The translations under genes were made by a program, and so were the position numbers. Under the pieces are notes generated by a model. That model made no database searches. It was not told the DNA's origin and saw only the letters and a list, made by a program, of their open reading frames with translations. From an uncultured Geobacteraceae bacterium (GTDB taxonomy: Bacteria > Desulfobacterota > Desulfuromonadia > Geobacterales > Pseudopelobacteraceae): a DNA stretch of 40,504 nucleotides. The stretch covers positions 1 through 40,504 of the forward strand of contig CAIRND010000619.1 of assembly GCA_903879825.1 (NCBI GenBank), read 5' to 3'. Positions 16,969-25,549 of this stretch are shown in pieces; within the stretch, counting starts at the first letter, position 1; every line of letters begins with the position of its first letter.

Positions 16969-19269
16969 TTAGCTGCATTGTAAAATATTCCTTAGCATCT
17001 CCCGCATTTGGTCAAATTTGTATGGTTTGCTGACTAATCCGGCAATATCATTGCGCGCTATCCGTGAGGTCACAACCGTTTCAGCAAAACCACTGGAGAT
17101 AATGATTGGTAGTTTCTGGTTGATTCTTTTCAGCTCACTGAATAACTCATAGCCGTCCATGACCGGCATACCAATGTCTGTCACTACAATAGAAATCCCA
17201 GCGGAATTATCCCTGTACAGCGCCAATGCTTCCTTACCATTAGCCGCCTCAATAACGGTGAACCCCAGTTTAGTTAACATCTTTTGCGTGATCATTCTGA
17301 CATCTTCCTCGTCATCAACCAGCAGGATGGTGCCGTTTCCCTGCCATTTAACCGGTGAAGTTATGTGCCGTTGCGAAACAGCTCCAGCCGAATTACCCAA
17401 TTGAAACGGCAAATAAATAGTGAAGGTTGAACCGGCACCCAATTGGCTTGAGAGCTGCAACGCACCATTGTGAGCAGTGATGATCCCAAGGACAGCAGAC
17501 ATCCCCAGACCTCTCCCGGTAAATTTAGTGGTATAAAATGGTTCAAAAATCCGCTGTTTTGTCTCATCATCCATGCCGCAACCGTTATCAGTGACATTCA
17601 GGCACACATACGTGCCCGCAGGAATGGCTGCACCGAGATGGTCCTTTTCTGTTTGCCCCGTCAGTATTGTTTTATTTGTAAGTGACAAAGCAACTTCACC
17701 CTGTGTGCTGCCTATTGCCTCTGCGGCATTGATGACCAAATTCATGACGATCTGCCGGAGTTGGCTCGCGTCGCCTTCAATGAACACTATATAAGGTGAT
17801 GGATCAAGCGTAACAACCGCATTCTGTTTGATGGTCGCCCGCAGCATTTTTACCATTTCATCCACCAGCAACCACATGTTGACCTGGGTTGGAGCATAGT
17901 GTGCTCTCCCCGCATATGTCAGCATTTGTCTGCAAAGATCCGCCGCACGTTCAGCAGCTTTTTCTATCACGGGGATATAGGCCACTGCGTCATTATAATT
18001 CGTCTTTATCAGAGCGCAGTAACCCACAATTATTGCCAAAATGTTGTTGAAATCATGTGCAATGCCACCGGATAAAACGCCAAGACTCTCCAGCTTTTGA
18101 GAATGTTGAAACTGTTGTTCCAGTTGACGCCGCTCTTCTTCTTTCCGTTTTTGTTCATTAATATCGCGGATGCACTCGATCGCCCCAATAATGTTTCCGG
18201 ATTGATCATGGAGGGGGGAGGCTTTGGCAAATACCCATGCTCCCATGTTGTCATAGAGTGATTTACAATATGCTTCTCCGACGATGGTATCACCTTCTCG
18301 GGTGATATTAGGGTAAAGTGCCGCTATTTCCTTTTGATCGGTAAAAACCAGATCCATCAATAGCGGACGGGCCTCTCCATAAAATGGAATGGTGTAGGCA
18401 TAATCGCTTTTACCGAGCATATCGACAGCGGAAATACCGGTCATTTCCTCGATGGCCCGATTCCAGATAATGACGCGTTTTTCCTTGTCAATGGCGAGAG
18501 TCGCGTCCGGCAAAAACTCTATGATATCAGTCAGTTGGTCCCGGCTCTCCGCCAAAGCTTTTTCGGCCAGCTTACGTTCGGTTATATCAAAAACAATCAC
18601 ATGCACTATCTGTTGCTTGCCAAACTGGATTCTGCTGGAGGATTCATTCACATCTCGAATTGATCCGTCAGCCAAGCGGTGTTGAAATTCAAATTGCGCA
18701 CCCTGTTTTTGGGCGTCTGAATCTGTGGATCGAGTCATGTCGGGGAAGGCAAGGGCATGCAGCTCACTACTGTGCATCCTCAGCAGTTGTTCGCGGGGAT
18801 AACCATAGAATCTGAGAGCGGCAGAATTGGCATCAATAACACGCTCATCAGAGGGGTCAATAAGTAACATTATGGCAGTATTATCAGCAAACTGGCGTCG
18901 ATAGGATTCTTCGCTCTCGTGGAGCGCATTACGCTCATTCTGTAACTGTAATACGGTATTTACGATCTTTCGACTTTCAATCAGGATAAATCCCATTCCG
19001 AGAATCCAGAGCAGGGAATGAATGAATGCGCCCTGGTATAATTGGCTGTTCATGGTTTTTGTGATCGGGGCGAAAATCGTTTCACGCCCAGCAGAAACCT
19101 GCGACATACTGCGATGTATTTCCTGGTTCGCCTGGCGGTTCACAACTAAATAAGAGGTAAACAAGCCCGCAAGCATTGCGGTCCACAACAGAGCACAGAT
19201 GATAGAGTGACGATGAATATTTCTTATTTCATCTGGCTTTTTCTGTGGAGTTTTATTGTGTAACTGCAT
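16969..19269 (-). CDS. Two-TM PAS-PAS hybrid histidine kinase
   Basis: A 766-residue kinase with two N-terminal TM helices (about 22-44 and 80-98) enclosing only some 35 periplasmic residues, so extracellular sensing is probably minor. Two PAS domains follow (about 115-235 and 240-360), then HisKA with His in GGIAHDFNNILAI, HATPase with N-box NLVINAAEAIG, G1 DNGCGM and G2 GRGLGMSAV, and a C-terminal receiver (Asp in IVVTDIGMPVMDG, Lys in VSKPYK). PAS 2 is nearly the same as PAS 1 of the 676-aa kinase at 2998-5028, including the run NAIEEMTG-like to FAKASPLHD, a sign of module exchange inside this genome. AAGGA lies seven bases before the ATG. It is separated from its neighbours by 131 and 240 bases and is probably transcribed alone. 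Confidence 0.92.
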   Translation of the reverse strand: MQLHNKTPQKKPDEIRNIHRHSIICALLWTAMLAGLFTSYLVVNRQANQEIHRSMSQVSAGRETIFAPITKTMNSQLYQGAFIHSLLWILGMGFILIESRKIVNTVLQLQNERNALHESEESYRRQFADNTAIMLLIDPSDERVIDANSAALRFYGYPREQLLRMHSSELHALAFPDMTRSTDSDAQKQGAQFEFQHRLADGSIRDVNESSSRIQFGKQQIVHVIVFDITERKLAEKALAESRDQLTDIIEFLPDATLAIDKEKRVIIWNRAIEEMTGISAVDMLGKSDYAYTIPFYGEARPLLMDLVFTDQKEIAALYPNITREGDTIVGEAYCKSLYDNMGAWVFAKASPLHDQSGNIIGAIECIRDINEQKRKEEERRQLEQQFQHSQKLESLGVLSGGIAHDFNNILAIIVGYCALIKTNYNDAVAYIPVIEKAAERAADLCRQMLTYAGRAHYAPTQVNMWLLVDEMVKMLRATIKQNAVVTLDPSPYIVFIEGDASQLRQIVMNLVINAAEAIGSTQGEVALSLTNKTILTGQTEKDHLGAAIPAGTYVCLNVTDNGCGMDDETKQRIFEPFYTTKFTGRGLGMSAVLGIITAHNGALQLSSQLGAGSTFTIYLPFQLGNSAGAVSQRHITSPVKWQGNGTILLVDDEEDVRMITQKMLTKLGFTVIEAANGKEALALYRDNSAGISIVVTDIGMPVMDGYELFSELKRINQKLPIIISSGFAETVVTSRIARNDIAGLVSKPYKFDQMREMLRNILQCS

Positions 19270-19446
19270 AGCATTCCTTACTTATTTCTGTATTTGATTC
19301 ATGTGAATCTGCCAGACCGGCTACGATTAGGCGAATAAGAGTGGCGTTTCGTATTAGTTTTGATAGACGCCGCTGGTAGATGGCGGGATTGTCAAGGTTT
19401 CTCCTGCGCGGAAAAAAACATACACAGAGTACGGGAATAACTGCAT

Positions 19447-19477
19447 GTAGGGGCGGTATCTGTGACACCGTCCCTAC
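19447..19477. repeat. GTAGGGGCGGT hairpin
   Basis: Arms GTAGGGGCGGT (19447-19457) and ACCGTCCCTAC (19467-19477) pair over 11 positions with one G-T pair around a 9-nt loop. It sits downstream of the chemoreceptor gene in the minus direction, but no T-run follows, so it is not a textbook terminator. GTAGGGGCG-type palindromes are frequent intergenic repeat elements in bacteria, and this is probably one such REP-like unit. Confidence 0.5.
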
Positions 19478-19509
19478 CGTTAAAAATGAAAAATTCCGTT
19501 AATTTTAAA

Positions 19510-21135
19510 TTACAATTTGAACTGGCGCACGATCAACCTCAAGTTGTCCGCCATTCCGGAAAGCTGTTCAGCAGCGACGGCAGATTGTTGGGCGCCGCTG
19601 GCTGTCTGGGCGACTGCGTCGGTAATCTGCTGCATATTGCTGCTGATCTCCGAGGTGGTCGCTGTCTGCTCTTCTGCGGCGGTGGCTACCTGGGCAATCT
19701 GGGAAGTTACGGCATTGATTTGCTCAAGGATCTGTTCAAGCGCCCGCCCGGAGTTGGCAGCGGTATCACTCCCCTTGGCAACTTCATTAACCCCTTCCTC
19801 CATAGCGACCACTGCGCTCTTGGTCTCAAGCTGGATTGTCTTGATCATCTCGCCGATTTCACGGGTTGCCCGGGTTGTTCGCTCGGCCAGCGCCCGTACC
19901 TCGTCGGCAACAACGGCGAAGCCGCGACCCTGGTCGCCGGCTCGGGCCGCCTCTATGGCAGCATTTAATGCCAATAGGTTGGTCTGGTCGGCGATATCCT
20001 CAATGGTGCCGACAATCGTACCGATCTGTTCGGAACGGAGGCCGAGATTTTCAACCGCTTTGGCGGAACTTCTGACCAGTCCGGCAATTTTGTTCATAAC
20101 AATAATTGTCTCATCCACGACCTTGGCACCGGAGACCGCTGCGGCACTGGCCTGCTGTGAACCTTCGGCGGCATACTGACAGTTCTGGGCAATATCGCCG
20201 GAGGTGGCCGACATCTCTTCCCCTGCGGTGGCAACGGTCCCCGCCTGGGCAGAGACCTCTTCCGATCCGGTCGCCATCATCTGCGCAGATGCATTAAGCT
20301 GGCACGAGGCAGAAGCGACCTGATGAGTGGTGTCGGAAATTTTGTTCATAATGCCGTGGAGTTTATCGACGAAGACGTTGAACCAGCGGCTAACCTCACC
20401 AAGCTCATCTTTGGAGTCACCGTCAAGACGTTTGGTCAGATCGCCTTCCCCTTGGGCGATATCCTTTACCATGTCACGCATTTTGCCAAGTGGGGCCGTT
20501 ATACTTCTGGTGATTAACAGAGCGGCGGCACTGGCAAGCAATATGGCGATGAGAGTCGTAACAAGCAGTCCGGTCATCGCTGCTTGGAAGACGGCGGCAG
20601 CTTCTGTCCCGGCTTTTTCTATCTGTTCATTCTGATAGGCGATTAACTCGCCAAATGAGTTTTCAAGCGATGTAAGAGCCGGTGTCCATTCACTTCTGAG
20701 AATTGTATCGGCTTCGGCCTGATTTCCGGCAAGAGCGAGTGTTATGATTTTATTGCTTATGGGTGACAATTGCGCCGTGGCCTGTTTTATCCTCTCGATC
20801 AGCGCCTTACCTTTGTCACTTTTTTCCAGCTCGCCAAGCTTTTTGAATGCCTCACCGTAATGGGTTCGATTCTCCCCAATATGTTTTTGTTCCACGGCCC
20901 TGAAGGCCGGATCTTCGACGGCTATTATCAGCACAACCGACTTGGCAACTTTCTGAATACTTTCCAGTGAGCCTGTTGCTGCAATAACCTTAGGCATCTC
21001 AATTCTTGCAATCTCGCTCACTTTAGCCTGCATTTTGTGCAACTGCACATAGGCGAACAGAGCCATAGTGGCAATCAAAACGACCATACCTCCGAAACCG
21101 AGGCTTAAGCGTGTACCAATTTTTAGATTCTTCAT
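19510..21135 (-). CDS. Methyl-accepting chemotaxis protein (4HB-HAMP)
   Basis: A 541-residue chemoreceptor. TM1 (about 9-30) is followed by a helical periplasmic domain typical of the four-helix-bundle type (about 35-185), TM2 (about 188-210), HAMP (about 210-265) and a long cytoplasmic signalling coil. The highly conserved hairpin tip (DIADQTNLLALNAAIEAARA) lies near residue 400. It ends in RLIVRQFKL with no CheR-tethering pentapeptide. AAGGAG is seven bases before the ATG. It lies 52 bases after the pseudo-receiver gene, with no obvious promoter of its own, so the two are probably co-transcribed. The ligand is unknown. It needs a CheA/CheW complex not found next to it. Confidence 0.94.
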   Translation of the reverse strand: MKNLKIGTRLSLGFGGMVVLIATMALFAYVQLHKMQAKVSEIARIEMPKVIAATGSLESIQKVAKSVVLIIAVEDPAFRAVEQKHIGENRTHYGEAFKKLGELEKSDKGKALIERIKQATAQLSPISNKIITLALAGNQAEADTILRSEWTPALTSLENSFGELIAYQNEQIEKAGTEAAAVFQAAMTGLLVTTLIAILLASAAALLITRSITAPLGKMRDMVKDIAQGEGDLTKRLDGDSKDELGEVSRWFNVFVDKLHGIMNKISDTTHQVASASCQLNASAQMMATGSEEVSAQAGTVATAGEEMSATSGDIAQNCQYAAEGSQQASAAAVSGAKVVDETIIVMNKIAGLVRSSAKAVENLGLRSEQIGTIVGTIEDIADQTNLLALNAAIEAARAGDQGRGFAVVADEVRALAERTTRATREIGEMIKTIQLETKSAVVAMEEGVNEVAKGSDTAANSGRALEQILEQINAVTSQIAQVATAAEEQTATTSEISSNMQQITDAVAQTASGAQQSAVAAEQLSGMADNLRLIVRQFKL

Positions 21136-21187
21136 AGACTGGTATTCTCCTTTTTATCTGTGCCGAATGCAGTGCCGGATTCCCGTT

Positions 21188-21598
21188 TTAGCACGCAGCT
21201 TCGCCGCCCCTCACTGGGGAAAGGTCATTGTTTAGTTGCTCCCTCATACTGCTCATGCAAAAAGGTTTGGGGACAAAGCGGCTGATATGCCCTTGTCTGA
21301 TCGCCTGGCCCACATCAGCAGGACACGCACCTGAGGTCAAGATTCGTACCGTCTGTGGATACAGTTCACTGACGCGGCGCAGAAATTCAAGCCCGTCCAT
21401 CCATAACAAACTGAAGCTGGATATGACGATATGGAAGGGCGTTTCTGATTCCAATAATTGCAGTCCAGCCTCTGCGGAGTTGGTAGTGACAACCTGAAAC
21501 CGGTCTTTCAACACGATTTTCATCACCTCCCGCATCTGCATGTCTTTATCAACGAAGAGGATTCTACCGTGTGCAGATGGCTGTAGAGAATTGTTCAT
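21188..21598 (-). CDS. Receiver-like protein lacking the phospho-acceptor Asp
   Basis: From the ATG at 21598 this is a 136-residue stand-alone receiver fold (GRILFVDKD at the start, ILTSGA, FVPKPF). The start matters: a longer reading from a TTG at 21703 would begin inside a well-formed -35 element, so I reject it. At the position of the phospho-acceptor the sequence reads IVISSFSLLWMDG where relatives have VISDxxMPxMDG: Ser61 replaces Asp and the MP motif is gone. Asp17, Asp19, Thr88 and Lys111 remain. It therefore cannot be phosphorylated in the usual way and may act as a constitutive or protein-binding module. Its likely partner is the chemoreceptor encoded 52 bases downstream. A decayed second copy lies at 25040-25500. 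The ribosome-binding site is weak. Confidence 0.8.
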   Translation of the reverse strand: MNNSLQPSAHGRILFVDKDMQMREVMKIVLKDRFQVVTTNSAEAGLQLLESETPFHIVISSFSLLWMDGLEFLRRVSELYPQTVRILTSGACPADVGQAIRQGHISRFVPKPFCMSSMREQLNNDLSPVRGGEAAC

Positions 21599-21674
21599 AC
21601 AGAGGTCAATCTTGTTGTGTGAAATGGCAATCAGACCTCCTCGATCAAAAGTAGTTTTTATGCTCACGGCTTTT

Positions 21675-21722
21675 TTTATACGGGTGATATTTTTCTCTGT
21701 CAATTAGGGTAAACACTTAGAA
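21675..21722 (-). promoter_or_regulatory. Strong sigma-70 promoter with conserved upstream box (copy 2)
   Basis: On the minus strand, TTGACA (21698-21703) and TATAAA (21675-21680) are separated by exactly 17 bp. The box TTCTAAGTGTTTACCCTAAT occupies 21703-21722, directly upstream of -35, the usual place for an activator site. It would drive the pseudo-receiver and chemoreceptor genes with a leader of about 70 bases. The same arrangement is found at 25502-25549 and, with a weaker core, at 2243-2290. Confidence 0.7.
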
Positions 21723-21967
21723 AAACGGTTTGAATAGATGAGGGTGAGTGTCGCAGGAGAGCTGCTGTGGAGGCTTTGTACGTCGAGACTTTTGAATCCG
21801 AACAAACGGTAAAAAGTTTAAATTCATAGAAGTCGACAAAGATCTTGTAGACGTCAAAAAGGTTTTTGACTCAATCTGTTTATTGTCATCGTGGGGTTAT
21901 AAACCCTAACCGGAGAAATCTCATACTGTTTGCAATTCACAGTCAATATCTGACTGACGTGGTCAGT

Positions 21968-22054
21968 ACCCCAAAGGACCAAGGGCGCGATGATCAGTAT
22001 GGTGGAAACAAGCGCTGTATGGACTCTTATTGGACGTTCGGATGCAGAACCCAT
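21968..22054 (-). pseudogene. Fragment: start of a second Cache hybrid kinase gene
   Basis: About 29 codons beginning MGSASERPIRVHTALV match the start of the Cache kinase at 10449-13184 (MNSSSERPIRSHTALV) and then lose similarity abruptly. In the intact locus this gene start overlaps the end of the BvgS-like gene; here it also lies next to a matching remnant (22090-22697), so both come from one duplicated segment. No sensor, kinase or receiver part remains. Confidence 0.8.
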
Positions 22055-22089
22055 TTTCTTAACGAACGCTGTTCAATTATTCAAAGAGG

Positions 22090-22697
22090 TCATTTCTCAT
22101 TGATGAGCCACATACCCAACTTCACCAGCAAGTCAGCTAAAATGAGCGGTTTAGATAGATGGTCGTCCATTCCGGCGGCGATGCATCTGTCACGATCCTG
22201 CTTCGAAGCGTTTCCGGTGAGCGCAATTACCGGAATGTCGTGCCGACGCACGGCAGAAGCCTGATCGCGAATGGCGGCGGTGACTTCGTAACCATTCATT
22301 TCCGGCATCATGCAGTCCATCAATACCAGCGCATAGTCGTTATTCTCAAGCGCCTCCACCGCTTCTTTGCCATCACCGGCAACATCTACCTGATAGCCAT
22401 AGTTTTTTAGCAGCTTGGGTATTATTTTCTGTGCCCTTGGATCGTCCTCAGTCAGCAGGATGCGGATTCCGGTGGCGTTTTCCTTCTTTGGAAGCGGCGA
22501 AACCGTAAGCTCTTCGGAAGCAGGGCAGATACGTTGGTCTGTTCCGACCTCCTCTTGCTTCTCCATTACCACGGTGAACCAGAAGGTGGAGCCCACACCC
22601 TCGGTACTTTCCACGCCGGTACTTCCCCCCATCAAGTCTGCCAACCGTTTGCAAATTGCCAGTCCAAGTCCAGTGCCACCATATAAACGTGTAAGAC
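22090..22697 (-). pseudogene. Fragment: C-terminal part of a second BvgS-like hybrid kinase
   Basis: From about 22697 the minus strand encodes the end of a HATPase domain (YGGTGLGLAICKRLADLMGG) followed by a complete receiver (acidic TEDD, Asp in LVLMDCMMPEMNG, Lys in LSKPLI) ending WLINEK. It is highly similar to the end of the 1218-aa kinase (13181-16837). Similarity breaks off sharply near 22697, 37 bases from the end of the next chemoreceptor gene, so the rest was probably deleted by a rearrangement. After the stop, the old tail can still be traced, with TGA where the intact copy has a Trp codon. An ATG at 22644 could in principle give a 184-residue free receiver, but without a clear ribosome-binding site. 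I treat it as a remnant, though a functional leftover receiver cannot be excluded. Confidence 0.75.
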
Positions 22698-22733
22698 CCT
22701 CGGCGATTAAATGTTATCTGGTATGGATGAAGC

Positions 22734-24422
22734 TTAGATTGAATATTTCATAAATTCATCGTCCAGATGGTCGGAACCAGCAGAACCCATATTGAGGGCA
22801 ATTCCTCTGCTTTTCGTTGCAACAGGTTTATGGACAATATGCCCTGAGTGAGCAAGTTGCACACGTTTTTGGATTGGACGGCGTGTGCCGGCATTGGATA
22901 TTTTTCTTACCGAACTGCTGTCGATACGGAAGAAGGATATTGCATCCTTGAGCTGTTCCGCTTGGCTGGAAAGTTCTTCCGAGGTGGAGGCCATCTCTTC
23001 CGAAGCGCTGGCATTCTGCTGAATGACCGTATCAAGCTGCTGGATCGCTTTGCTGATCTGATCTGCGCCGGTGTCCTGTTCTCTGCTCGATGCTGAGATC
23101 TCCTGGACCAGTTCGGCGGTCTTCTGGATGTCAGGCACCATCTTGTTCAGCATCTCGCCAGCTGTCTCGGCTACCTGTACACTGCGTGTGGAAAGAGTAC
23201 TAATCTCTCCGGCTGCGGTTTGACTTCGTTCAGCCAGTTTCCGGACTTCAGAAGCGACAACGGCAAAACCCTTGCCGTGTTCACCGGCCCGAGCGGCCTC
23301 AATAGCAGCGTTTAGCGCCAAGAGGTTGGTCTGGCGGGCGATTTCTTCAATGATACTGATCTTGGTGGCGATCTGTTTCATGGCGTTTACTGTTTCAGTT
23401 ACCGCTTTGCCACCTTCGCTGGCATCGGCCGCACTCTTGACGGCGATCTTCTCGGTCTGGGAGGAGTTGTCGGAGTTCTGCTTGATACTGGAACTCATCT
23501 CTTCCATTGAAGAGGATATCTCTTCAGCTGATGCCGCCTGCTCAGTTGCGCCCTGGGACATCTGCTGGGCTGTGGCTGAGAGTTGCTGGCTGCCGGCGGC
23601 GACGTTGTCAGAGGCGCTCATGACATCACCGACAACTTGCTTGAGTTTTTCGACCATATTTTTGATGGACTCGAGCAATTGGCCGGTTTCGTCCTTGCTC
23701 TTTACCTCGACATTCACGGTCAGGTCGCCGGCAGCCAGTGAATTGGCAATGGCAACAGCCTCAGACAAAGGGCGCACAATGCCACGGGTAAGGAAAAAAC
23801 CGGTAAGAACCGCTATCAGAAATGCAGCAGCACCTAAACCGAACATCAAGTTACGTGAAGTGACGTAGTCTGCAATCGCCTCTTCGTAGCGCATAACATT
23901 CCGTTCGGCGTTATGCTCAATCAGTCTTTCTATATGTCCGCTAACCAAACGCTCTGCAGGACCAGCCTCCTTGCTCAATAGCTGTCCAGCCTCCTTGTCA
24001 TTGTTAGCTATGGCTAACTCCATGACTCTGGCATTCAAGTTTCGGTAGTTCGTTAGACTTTCTTTGATATTGTTGATAATTTCCCATGATTTTGAGTCAC
24101 TCTTGGTGGTCATCTCTTCCACTTTTTTGAAGTTCTTTCCATATTCCTCGCGGAATTTGGAGATACGCTCACTGTATTCCTTCTTTTTTTCAGAGCTGTC
24201 GCTTACAATCATGTTCCGGACGTTGATACCGATGTTAGCAATGTCTTTGTCCATATCTGCAATCAGGGCAATCCTTACCGCGTTAACTTTCACAATCCTT
24301 TCCAGGTCTTTATTAATCGACGACATCCCCCTGACCCCAATCCAAATCATTACAGCCATTAGCACGAGTACCAGGCCAAACCCCAGTGTCATTCTCTTAC
24401 CGATCTTCATATCCGCGAACAT
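22734..24422 (-). CDS. Methyl-accepting chemotaxis protein (4HB-HAMP)
   Basis: A 562-residue chemoreceptor, starting at the ATG at 24422 (MFADMKIGKRMTLGFG), which has AAAGGAG at the right distance; an ATG seven codons upstream lies in front of that site and is unlikely to be used. It has TM1, a helical periplasmic domain with four-helix-bundle character (about 30-185), TM2, HAMP and the signalling coil with the tip EIARQTNLLALNAAIEAARA. After the coil comes a tail of some 60 residues, rich in basic residues, ending in DHLDDEFMKYSI; an acidic-aromatic end like this recurs in receptors of related bacteria, but I do not assign it a role. It follows its CheW gene by 50 bases, suggesting a dedicated receptor-adaptor pair. 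Its 3' end lies beside a rearrangement junction. Confidence 0.94.
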   Translation of the reverse strand: MFADMKIGKRMTLGFGLVLVLMAVMIWIGVRGMSSINKDLERIVKVNAVRIALIADMDKDIANIGINVRNMIVSDSSEKKKEYSERISKFREEYGKNFKKVEEMTTKSDSKSWEIINNIKESLTNYRNLNARVMELAIANNDKEAGQLLSKEAGPAERLVSGHIERLIEHNAERNVMRYEEAIADYVTSRNLMFGLGAAAFLIAVLTGFFLTRGIVRPLSEAVAIANSLAAGDLTVNVEVKSKDETGQLLESIKNMVEKLKQVVGDVMSASDNVAAGSQQLSATAQQMSQGATEQAASAEEISSSMEEMSSSIKQNSDNSSQTEKIAVKSAADASEGGKAVTETVNAMKQIATKISIIEEIARQTNLLALNAAIEAARAGEHGKGFAVVASEVRKLAERSQTAAGEISTLSTRSVQVAETAGEMLNKMVPDIQKTAELVQEISASSREQDTGADQISKAIQQLDTVIQQNASASEEMASTSEELSSQAEQLKDAISFFRIDSSSVRKISNAGTRRPIQKRVQLAHSGHIVHKPVATKSRGIALNMGSAGSDHLDDEFMKYSI

Positions 24423-24472
24423 AGAAACTCCTTTTGGACTCATTTCAATTAATTGTATTCACAATTTTTAGC

Positions 24473-24964
24473 TTATTTCGATGGTTCTTTTCCTGTAACA
24501 GGCACCAGCTCTTCACTGGAAAACAACTTGTCGATATCAAGAATCATGATGAACCGATGATCGTGCTTTCCCATCCCCTTGATGAAATTGGAATTCAGCC
24601 GGGTGCCAATATGCGGAGCCGCCTCAATCTGTGACGCTTCCATCTCGATCACCTCCTGCACACTGTCAGCCAAGGCACCCAGCACGATCAACTCGTTTTC
24701 CAGTTGTACCTCGACCACGATAATGCACGTATTGACCGTCCGCTCTGTTCTGCTCATGCCGAACTTCAGGCGCATATCTATTACCGGGACTACGCTCCCT
24801 CGCAGGTTAATGACCCCCCTCATAAAATCAGGAGTCTGCGGCACCTTGGTGATGCTGCTCTCCTCCAGGATCTCGCGTACCTTGGCCACATCCAGGGCAA
24901 AGGTCTCGTCACCCAGCTTGAAAGTCAGGTACTGCACCGATTCTGTAATATAGGTACCGCTCAT
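24473..24964 (-). CDS. cheW: Chemotaxis coupling protein CheW
   Basis: A 163-residue single CheW domain, the scaffold that links chemoreceptor tips to the kinase CheA. Family marks are visible: YLTFKLGDETFALDVAKVRE at the start, GVINLRGSVVPVIDMRLKFG in the core and FIMILDIDKLFSSEEL near the end, at normal length. AGGAG stands just before the ATG. The chemoreceptor gene follows 50 bases downstream in the same direction, so the two are likely co-expressed and the CheW may be tuned to that receptor. No CheA is encoded in the window. A second CheW lies at 39764-40261 and is clearly divergent from this one. Confidence 0.95.
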   Translation of the reverse strand: MSGTYITESVQYLTFKLGDETFALDVAKVREILEESSITKVPQTPDFMRGVINLRGSVVPVIDMRLKFGMSRTERTVNTCIIVVEVQLENELIVLGALADSVQEVIEMEASQIEAAPHIGTRLNSNFIKGMGKHDHRFIMILDIDKLFSSEELVPVTGKEPSK

Positions 24965-25039
24965 ATGCTCTCCTGATTATAGGTTTTATTGATGCTCTGC
25001 AGGCTTAGACCGGAGGCATATTAATTTTGAATTCGTCGT

Positions 25040-25500
25040 CTCGGGATGAGGATTCGTCGATCATTTGTTGCTTCCGCATGTGCTGCTAATGCAAAAGGCT
25101 TTTGAAATAAAGCGGCTGGTATGCCAATTGCTTGTTGCCTGTTCTAAATCAATTGGTCAAACGCCTGAGGTAAAAAGCTCGTACCGTCTGTGGATATTGT
25201 CTGCCCTCACGGCGCAGGCACGTAAACCAGTTCATTCATAAAAACAGTAACCGGAAATAATGTAAATATGGAGTGGGATTTCTGATTCCAGGCATTGCAG
25301 TGCAGCCTCTGTGGATATCGTGGAGACAATCTTAAGCCAGCCTTTCAATAGGATTTTCAACATCGGCAGAATCTGGATGCCTTTATTGACGTAAAAGTAT
25401 CGATGGTGGTGGGAAAGTGATCAGACATCGATCAATTTTGCAGTTAGAAATGGTAATCGTGGCCTTCACGATCCCGGAGCTATTTTTATGACTGCGGACT
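25040..25500 (-). pseudogene. Decayed copy of the pseudo-receiver gene
   Basis: This stretch aligns over most of its length with the pseudo-receiver gene at 21188-21598, for example GTACCGTCTGTGGATA at about 25182 and 21346, and the segments near 25081-25130 and 25290-25390. The reading frame is broken by stops and small indels, including a stop just after the region equal to the phospho-acceptor site, where it reads IISGYCF, again without Asp. Homology continues upstream through the promoter (25502-25549). It is a duplicated gene that has lost its coding capacity while the promoter stayed recognisable. Confidence 0.8.
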
Positions 25501-25501
25501 T

Positions 25502-25549
25502 TTTATAAGGGTGATATCTTTCTCTGTCAATTAGGGTAAACCCTTAGAA
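25502..25549 (-). promoter_or_regulatory. Sigma-70 promoter with conserved upstream box (copy 3), facing a dead gene
   Basis: TTGACA (25525-25530) and TATAAA (25502-25507) with a 17-bp spacer, preceded by TTCTAAGGGTTTACCCTAA at 25531-25549. Core and box are nearly identical to 21675-21722, although the gene it should drive (25040-25500) is broken. It may still drive the CheW and chemoreceptor genes further down, which would explain its preservation. Confidence 0.65.

Noticed and set aside
21599..21703. N-terminal extension of the pseudo-receiver from a TTG at 21703
   Set aside because: The start codon lies inside a perfect -35 (TTGACA) and the extension covers the -10, so it cannot be transcribed from that promoter; it has no receiver homology.
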